64,000 nt of DNA from Ctena decussata. Lineage: Eukaryota > Mollusca > Bivalvia > Lucinida > Lucinidae. Location: contig OZ022502.1 of assembly GCA_963989385.1 (NCBI GenBank), positions 55,781,969-55,845,968 of the forward strand, read 5' to 3'. Positions 59,101 through 64,000 of this stretch are shown in pieces; within the stretch, counting starts at the first letter, position 1; every line of letters starts with the position of its first letter. The position numbers and the translations under genes are program-made. The notes beneath the pieces are model-generated. The model was not told where the DNA came from. It saw nothing but the letters and a program-made list of their open reading frames with translations, and ran no database searches.

Positions 59101-61845
59101 GGCAGCAAACAGTTTGGATCTTAGATCAGGCCCCACGTTTGTGGGGCCTGATCCGGATCCAAACTGTCTGCCCAGATACCCCTAAAAGGGTATTTTGAAT
59201 GGAATTGGTTAATTAAAGGACTGAATTTGCTCCATTTGGAGCAGATTCTGTTCTTTAAGAGTAGACTCCATCTTGAAAAGGCTATTTGTCCCGGAAAGCA
59301 AACAGAAAGTCATGAAAGTTGTTCCCGTGTGTAAAAATGGCGGGAAAACATGGCGTGAGACTTGGCATGTATGCCTTTCTCGAGCTCTGTAATATTGCTA
59401 CAGTTTTCCATTTTTGATCTAAGGGAAAAGAAACACTTTCTTTTATATATATATATATTCAGGAAAAGAAACAGAGAAGAAAGCTGAGGAGACGAAGGAG
59501 GTGGAAAAGGTGGAAATGGAGGAAGAATTTAAATCAGAAGAAGGTAAGAACCACAGCAATGCGGTCGGTGGATGCTTGTCATCAACTAGTGCCTGTATTT
59601 TTAAAAATCGAAAAAACTGGGACACCTAAAATAATTACCATAATTGTCCTAATATGGAACAGTTTGGTTTTACAGTACAGTAATGAGTCCAAAAAAATGC
59701 AAATGGCAAACAGTGTAGTCCCTGACCAGATGCTCCTTTAGAGCAGTCTTATCTGGGTCTTCACTGTTTGCCCAAACCTGTCTGTCCCAATACTTAGAAT
59801 TTTTTTTTGCTAATGGCTTAAAAGATTTCCTGTATTTTGACTGAATTTCTTTTATTTTTGAAAAAATTTTGTGGAATTGTGGTATGAGTTTGGAGAAAGC
59901 ACAACTTTTTCAAAGTTTCTCATCTTGCCATACTCACCATGAACTTGTTATTTACTCACTAAAAAGCTTGCCTGAATACCAAAGAAACAAATTTGGATAC
60001 TACCATGCATGGAATGTATTATAGTGAGTGAGTGAGTGAACTCGGGTTTAACGTCCCACCAACAACGAGGTCATATAGAGACGGGATCTCAGTTTAAAGT
60101 CTCATCTGAAAGACCGGAGAAGCTAGGGATCGATCTTGCGATCCCTGGATTGGTAGTCTGGAGTCTTATCCACTACACTACAGCCCCTCCTGAATATATT
60201 ATAATGCAGATCTGTCTGTTAAATATCATTAAAGGGTGAACAAGAACTTCATGTTTTTCCGCCATTTTTTCCACAGGGAACAACTTTTGTGACTTCCTGT
60301 TTGCTTCCCAAGATGACATAGCCCCTTCCAGATGGGCTCTACTCTTAAAGAAAAGAATTTGCTCCTACTGGAGCAAATTCTTTCTTGTTAGAGTTAATCC
60401 CCAGTGAGAAAGGAGGTGAAAAAGCCTCAGTTCGTATCTGCTAGCCATCCTTTAGGTTGGAAACAACTATCTGACCCCGATATGCATGAAAAAGTCTTAT
60501 TTATATACTCATAAAACTTCTTTTATCATATGGTGTCACTGTTATTCAGTGGATTATGTTGTGTCATAAAAATTGTATGACCACACATGTAATAACACTT
60601 TGGGGCATACCTGTAACGCGATGTTAAGTGAAGTCAAAATAAAGCATGGTTATCCAATCTGATTGGACGTAGGCAACATTATGACGTTGTTACGATGGTG
60701 ATACTGTTGCGCTTTTATTAGAAAACCTGCGTAAAATGTTTTTCTGCTTCAGCTGTAGCCCGGCCGGCCCTAACACAAATTAGTGGTCAAATAAAAGATA
60801 GAAATTTAAACAATGTAAATAATAATTTTTTCTGGTGTTCATCGAAGTATAAACTACATTGGGGCGCTAGCAAAGTTTACATGAACCCCTAGGGGGTTAC
60901 CAATGTAGTTTATACTTAAATAAACATTAGAGAAATGAAATTCATTCTTTTATTGACAACGTCCATGTCAACAGTGCGTTTTTGTCAATGACTAATGTTC
61001 ATTTTGAATGCGATAAAACCCATTCTAAAGGGTCATATGATCAACAGAATCTTACACTGTGACTCATGGTCATTTCATATGAAATTTATGAGACTTGTCA
61101 AAGGCTTGTTACATAAATTCCATATGAAATGGCCATTCGTGTAAGATCCTCTATAATATCATGTTTGAATTATTTTAGAGATGAAGAAAGAACAATGGGC
61201 ACGGGAAAGAAGGAAGGCAGTAAAAGATGGAAGAGGTAACTGTAATACAAAAACATATGAGCCGCGACACGAGAAAATCAACAAAGTGGTTGTGCGCCCA
61301 GCGCAGACTCAGATAAGCCTATGCATCTGCCCAGTTTGATCAGTCTCTTCACTGAGCACTCAAAGGGTAGCTAAGGGTCTAAGCTACCTTAGTGCAAACA
61401 GCGAAGACTCTGATCAGACTGGGCGGATGCCCAGGCTGATCTGAGACTGCGCTGAGCGCATAACAACTTTGTTGGTTTTGTCATGTCGCGGCTAATATCA
61501 TATACCATTATGTGCTTAAGTAATGGGGGGTTCGAAAATAATCGATTTTCCAATTGTCCCAAATAGAAAACTTATTGTTTTTAGTTGTTTGAATATTTAA
61601 GCACATTTTATTATTTTTACCACGATTTTGAAAAAGTAATGCACACAGTGCGCTAAAAGGGTGGATTACGGTACGTTTTTCCCCAAGATAGTGGTGTAAG
61701 GAGTTTCTTGTATTGAAGCTCTGCTGTATGATGAAACTTACCTTTTTTCAGCTGCTTATTATTGTGCACCGACTACGTTTGAAAAATGGATTTTGGTAGC
61801 CTATGGAGAATATCCAACTATTAAAGATGTACCTGACTTGGTAAC
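46997..61845 (+). CDS. FAM162/UPF0389-like mitochondrial protein, exons 1-4 of a partial gene
   Basis: Exons 46997-47135, 59463-59543, 61179-61235 and 61752-61845 join in frame with GT-AG sites. The N-terminus (MAALPRKVLLRCLRNVAAEL) is a basic amphipathic presequence ending near RGFATEG, so mitochondrial import is likely. Exons 2 and 3 are charged (KEVEKVEMEEEFKSEE; MKKEQWARERRKAVKDGRG). Exon 4 has YYCAPTTFEKWILVAYGEYP followed by IKDVPDLV, which resembles the conserved 'PTxxEKxxLxWxGxYxxxxDIP' region of FAM162 proteins. The family's membrane segment should lie in exons beyond the window. Exons 2 and 3 are both phase 1-1 and could be skipped without frame loss. The family call rests on exon 4 alone; the gene structure itself is firmer. 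Confidence 0.6.
47529..50280. mobile_element. hAT-like non-autonomous element, 7-8 bp TSD, in intron 1 of the FAM162-like gene
   Basis: The ends cagtgacctataaatacagtgactcgc and gcgagtcactctatatataggtcactg are inverted. taaagct flanks both sides (47522-47528 and 50281-50287; an 8-bp reading gtaaagct is possible). A second inverted pair lies inside at about 47640-47800 and 48335-48485 (aatttctgtcaaaagttaac / gttaacttctgacagaaatt). A further element is nested at 48789-50135. No transposase. Confidence 0.75.
48789..50135. mobile_element. hAT-like element with cagggttcgcgct ends
   Basis: The ends cagggttcgcgcta and agcgctaaccctg are inverted. Both flanks carry related ttggcgaaa-agtggcgaaa words just inside. 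I see no exact 8-bp duplication. It lies inside the 47529-50280 element. Confidence 0.6.
50786..51185 (+). repeat. Interspersed repeat R1, copy 3
   Basis: It matches 31023-31424 almost base for base. The minus-strand 88-codon frame (50906-51172) differs from that of copy 1 at a single residue (Leu for Phe). Confidence 0.85.
51190..53750. other. FAM162-like intron 1, unannotated stretch
   Basis: AT-rich. A region of tttcccgccattt/cctgccattt words (52080-52520) looks like degraded internal repetition. I see no coding similarity, RNA gene or clean inverted repeat in these 2.5 kb. Confidence 0.4.
53940..54127. mobile_element. hAT-like MITE, 188 bp, perfect 8-bp TSD
   Basis: The ends cagggcctgacaaatc and gatttgtcaggccctg are inverted. 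TTCAGTGC flanks both sides (53932-53939 and 54128-54135). An inner hairpin ctgggcaagtaa/ttacttgcccag is centred near 54055. Confidence 0.9.
54197..54760 (-). pseudogene. LINE 3' fragment: RT C-terminal domain
   Basis: The minus-strand frame has LTYKDRLKALGLPTLMYRRE / RADIIQVFKILHNYEEV, then RFDQNRVCKRVVNPWNSLRN. This is the C-terminal region of CR1/L2-type reverse transcriptases (YxxRLxxLxLPTLxYRRxRxDMIxVYKI). It is 5'-truncated; the low-coordinate end has two cgggctatatagct units (54176-54210) that may be its 3' tail. Confidence 0.85.
54775..54996. repeat. MITE family M3, full copy
   Basis: Both arms are present: agactcagatcagccagggc / atctgcccagcc on the left and ggcagatgcccaggctgatctgagt / ccactttgttggttttc on the right, ending gtcgcggctcatat. 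Confidence 0.75.
55428..55830. repeat. TIR element with gggac...gtaccc ends
   Basis: The left end ggctgggacaagtaccctgg and the right end gtacaaaatctctacccgtcccagct are imperfectly inverted. Several acccgggtac words lie next to each end. No clear target duplication. Confidence 0.55.
55831..56639. other. FAM162-like intron 1, nothing firm
   Basis: Weak repetition of ttgtcaccaagggt/ttgtacccattggt and ttgaaaggaattgttctcaaa-type words (55990-56520) suggests an old tandem structure of about 180-220 bp. Nothing is coding. Confidence 0.35.
56641..56910 (+). repeat. tRNA-derived SINE (SINE2), full length
   Basis: The head resembles a tRNA with a CAT anticodon loop: gtagcgcaatcggtaggg (A box), ccgactcataagtca, and tgttcgaaacc (B box). 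The acceptor stem is imperfect (C-C and G-T pairs), so it is not a functional tRNA. The body runs to gacgttaagcatcaaatcaa and an aacc tail. A truncated copy is at 33974-34145. Confidence 0.85.
57045..58446. mobile_element. pogo-like MITE, interrupted by pearl-like element D
   Basis: The ends ta-cagtcaactcctgatatctc and gacgagagttgactg-ta are inverted and TA-bounded. The right half (58330-58440) closely matches 18700-18800, including a ctcaaagtaaattttctggt palindrome. Confidence 0.75.
57121..58303 (-). repeat. Pearl-like element D
   Basis: The head hairpin atccccagccgaaggcggagggat is followed by gtccgtctgtccgtcc microsatellites; the head is partly duplicated at 57257-57320. Six or more degenerate cores of about 150 bp follow, with agccataactaagtaaccac / atttcatgaaacttaaa / gttattgcccttgaat. 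It ends at ggcgggggatata (58288-58300). Confidence 0.75.
58715..58900. repeat. MITE family M1, copy
   Basis: It has gtgactttctatttgctccc, tttgcttctagggaag and the right end gttgctttccctgaatgtgt. Confidence 0.7.
58905..59365. repeat. MITE family M1, copy split by a hairpin element
   Basis: The M1 arms lie at 58915-58990 and 59215-59365. Between them is an inserted palindrome whose core ggatcttagatcaggccccac / gtggggcctgatccggatcc (59117-59162) is flanked by cagtttgg/ccaaactg and by cctaaaagggtat-type sequence. Confidence 0.65.
59463..59543 (+). CDS. FAM162-like exon 2 (acidic)
   Basis: 81 nt, acceptor after tatatatattcag, donor gtaaga, phases 1-1. It encodes an almost purely Glu/Lys segment. 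Confidence 0.65.
59605..59805. repeat. MITE family M2, copy
   Basis: It runs from gggacacctaaaataattac through acagtttggttttacagtac and caaacagtgtag to the inverted tcttcactgtttgccc and ctgtcccaatactt. It starts about 60 bp after exon 2 of the FAM162-like gene. Confidence 0.7.
60016..60195 (-). repeat. tRNA-derived SINE (SINE3)
   Basis: The minus strand has an A-box-like gtagtgtagtggataagact, a B-box-like gggatcgcaagatcgatccc and a tail ggtgggacgttaaacccgag followed by ttcactcactcactcac. Only one copy is seen in the window. Confidence 0.75.
60238..60425. repeat. MITE family M1, copy
   Basis: It has ttgtgacttcctgtttgctt, the centre gaatttgctcctactggagcaaattc and the right arm ttagagttaatccccagtga. 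Confidence 0.75.
60838..60930. repeat. Hairpin repeat with gttcatcgaagtataaac end
   Basis: gtataaactacattgg on the left is inverted as ccaatgtagtttatac on the right, around a gcgctagc / cccctaggggg centre. The left end resembles the 16505-16870 element. Confidence 0.65.
61055..61155. repeat. Hairpin repeat, about 100 bp
   Basis: gaatcttacactgtgactca-tggtcatttcatatgaaattt is matched in reverse by aaattccatatgaaatggcca-ttcgtgtaagatcc. It lies 20 bp upstream of the exon 3 acceptor. Confidence 0.7.
61179..61235 (+). CDS. FAM162-like exon 3 (basic)
   Basis: 57 nt, acceptor tattttag, donor gtaact, phases 1-1. The alternative AG two bases later would introduce an early stop, which fixes the acceptor. 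Confidence 0.6.
61255..61500. repeat. MITE family M3, best copy
   Basis: A palindromic element running from atatgagccgcgacacgaga to catgtcgcggctaatat. The arms carry caacaaagtggttgtgcgcc and its inverse and cagactcagataagcct / aggctgatctgagactg. It lies in the short intron between exons 3 and 4. Confidence 0.85.
61752..61845 (+). CDS. FAM162-like exon 4 (conserved core)
   Basis: 94 nt, acceptor ttttttcag, donor gtaagt, ends in phase 2. It carries the only family-like motif (PTTFEKWILVAYGEYP...DVP). Confidence 0.65.
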
Positions 61846-61976
61846 GTAAGTAATTTTATGATAAATCTTACAGCAGTGCATCTTCAAGTAGGTTGAAATT
61901 TTTCGTTTACAAGTGTTCAGCTCATTTTACCTCCCCAAATGACAATTTTGAATGCAGTTATCTCCTAATTAAGAAT

Positions 61977-62166
61977 ACCAGATAAGGTGGGGTTCGAAGG
62001 ATCATGGGAGACATTTTTCTTATTTATCAATCAAAACACATTTTACGAACCGTCATTAGAACTGTCTCTCTGAGACTGTTCTAATGAGGGATTACAACAT
62101 ACGTTTCTATGAAGAAATATGGAAAATTGTTCCTCATAATCCCTGTTATCCCTTGTTATCTGGAGC
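61977..62166. repeat. TIR MITE, relative of 3062-3310
   Basis: The ends ccagataaggtgg and gttatctgga, with one internal hairpin cattagaactgtctctctga/gactgttctaatg. Confidence 0.7.
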
Positions 62167-62370
62167 ACTGTCATTATTTTTGTCATTCACCTGTTTCATG
62201 CCACCTCTCTTATAAATTCACTGGGACAATTTTAACCAAATTTTGTTTGCCACATCTGGCTGAAAGTGAGTAAAAATTTTCACGTTGGCTGCTCTTAGAG
62301 CTTCCTGCAAACTTTTAGAAGGTGCTGTACCCTGCCTGAATTTGAAGCCTGAAATCATTGTTTTTTTATG

Positions 62371-62409
62371 CCCCCGTGATGATAGTCAGGGGGCATTAAG
62401 ATTTGCCCC

Positions 62410-62457
<48 letters not shown>

Positions 62458-64000
62458 CGTCCGTCTGTCTGTTCGTCACGCTTTATGGTATAGAGTTTGT
62501 GTAATCAACTCCTCCCACAGTTTTCAATGGATCTTTTTCAAACCTTGCATACATGTTGTGGACATATTGAAGATGTGCATGTGGATTTTTGTTGAACCTA
62601 GAATTAATTTTGACAGAATTACAGCCTTTTGAACTTAGTCATTTTAGGCAAATTTTTGCATTGTAGGTTATAGAGTTTGTGTAATCAACTCCTCCCACAG
62701 TTATCAATGGATCTTTTTCAAACCTTGCATACATGTTGTGGACATATTGAGGATGTGCATGTGGATTTTTGTTGGACCTAGAATTAATTTTGACAGAATT
62801 ACGGACTTTTGAACTTAGTCATTTTAGGCAAATTTTTGCATGGTAGTATGCCCCCGTGACGATAGTCAGGGGGCATTAAGATTTGCCCCTGTCTGTCTGA
62901 CTGTCTGTCTGTCCGTCTGTCCGTCCGTCCGTCTGTCTGTTCGTCACGCTTTATGGTATAGAGTTTGTGTAATCAACTCCTCCCACAGTTTTCAATGGAT
63001 CTTTTTCAAACCTTGCATACATGTTGTGGACATATTGAAGATGTGCATGTGGATTTTTGTTGAACCTAGAATTAATTTTGACAGAATTACAGCCTTTTGA
63101 ACTTAGTCATTTTAGGCAAATTTTTGCATTGTAGGTTATAGAGTTTGTGTAATCAACTCCTCCCACAGTTATCAATGGATCTTTTTCAAACCTTGCATAC
63201 ATGTTGTGGACATATTGAAGATGTGCATGTGGATTTTTGTTGAACCTAGACCCCCGTGACGATAGTCAGGGGGCATTAAGATTTGCCCCTGTCTGTCTGT
63301 CTGTCTGTCTGTCCGTCCGTCCGTCTGTCTGTTCGTCACGCTTTATGGTATAGAGTTTGTGTAATCAACTCCTCCCACAGTTTTCAATGGATCTTTTTCA
63401 AACCTTGCATACATGTTGTGGACATATTGAAGATGTGCATGTGGATTTTTGTTGAACCTAGAATTAATTTTGACAGAATTACAGCCTTTTGAACTTAGTC
63501 ATTTTAGGCAAATTTTTGCATTGTAGGTTATAGAGTTTGTGTAATCAACTCCTCCCACAGTTATCAATGGATCTTTTTCAAACCTTGCATACATGTTGGG
63601 GACATATTGAGGATGTGCATGTGGATTTTTGTTGGACCTAGAATTAATTTTGACAGAATTACGGACTTTTGAACTTAGTCATTTTAGGCAAATTTTTGCA
63701 TGGTAGTATGCCCCCGTGACGATAGTCAGGGGGCATTAAGATTTGCCCCTGTCTGTCTGACTGTCTGTCTGTCCGTCTGTCCGTCCGTCCGTCTGTCTGT
63801 TCGTCACGCTTTATGGTATAGAGTTTGTGTAATCAACTCCTCCCACAGTTTTCAATGGATCTTTTTCAAACCTTGCATACATGTTGTGGACATATTGAAG
63901 ATGTGCATGTGGATTTTTGTTGAACCTAGAATTAATTTTGACAGAATTACAGCCTTTTGAACTTAGTCATTTTAGGCAAATTTTTGCATTGTAGGTTATA
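62371..64000 (-). repeat. Pearl-like element E, four tandem whole-element units
   Basis: Units start at 62371, 62851, 63251 and 63711 (480, 400, 460 and more than 290 bp). Each has the head hairpin cccccgtgacgatagtcaggggg, cattaagatttgcccctgtc, a CTGT/CCGT microsatellite and, where complete, two 180-bp cores (in unit 1 at 62489 and 62669; tatagagtttgtgtaatcaa). Unit 2 is cut short in its second core, at cctaga. Units 2 and 4 share a ctgactg variant, so the array also repeats as a dimer (860-880 bp). It continues past the window edge, in the intron after exon 4. Confidence 0.9.

Noticed and set aside
62285..62632. Repeated ORFs of the type VCLSVCLSVC...WYRVCVINSS in four copies
   Set aside because: They arise from the CTGT microsatellite and the core of the tandem pearl-like array; the same frame recurs only because the DNA unit does.

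Overview
The window is eukaryotic nuclear DNA, AT-rich and intron-dominated, and most probably from a bivalve mollusc. The lineage call is inference. It rests on several distinct 'pearl-like' elements (about 160-180 bp tandem cores joined to ACGG/CTGT microsatellites and a terminal hairpin), many short palindromic MITEs, tRNA-derived SINEs and the general repeat style. Nothing bacterial is present: no operons, no CRISPR, no rRNA.

Two host genes can be supported. (1) ZUP1/ZUFSP, the K63-ubiquitin-specific C78-family deubiquitinase, lies on the minus strand in eight coding exons from 21486 down to 4737. All splice phases agree, giving about 765 codons. It has five C2H2 fingers, a coiled-coil stretch and a C78 peptidase domain with the GWGCGYRN catalytic motif. 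(2) A FAM162/UPF0389-like mitochondrial protein lies on the plus strand, with exons at 46997-47135, 59463-59543, 61179-61235 and 61752-61845. It runs off the right edge.

Everything else is mobile or repetitive DNA. The main element is a complete, apparently very young LTR retrotransposon (9889-16327) in a ZUP1 intron, antisense to the gene. Its 611-bp LTRs look identical, it has a 4-bp CTGT target-site duplication, and it carries one open 1646-codon Gag-Pol frame. Integrase precedes reverse transcriptase, the Gmr1-like order, which is exceptional for Ty3/gypsy elements. Its capsid region resembles the SCAN domain.

By region: 1-4.7 kb, pearl-like repeats, SINE and MITEs; 4.7-21.5 kb, ZUP1 with MITE-filled introns and the LTR element; 21.5-28.9 kb, a third pearl-like family, palindromic MITE clusters, a Harbinger-like MITE and microsatellites; 28.96-31.9 kb, a non-autonomous TIR element with nested SINEs and a 400-bp repeat; 32-40.5 kb, LINE fragments, including a 5'-inverted (twin-primed) LINE with an 11-bp TSD inserted into an older LINE; 40.5-46.8 kb, a nested stack of palindromic elements enclosing an intact-looking LINE ORF of 839 codons; 47-64 kb, the FAM162-like gene, whose introns hold hAT-like, pogo-like, SINE and pearl-like elements, ending in a higher-order array of tandem whole elements.

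The host genes show no sign of acting together; they are head-to-head about 25 kb apart. Family names for MITEs (M1, M2, M3, R1, SINE1-4, pearl-like A-E) are labels made for this annotation only.
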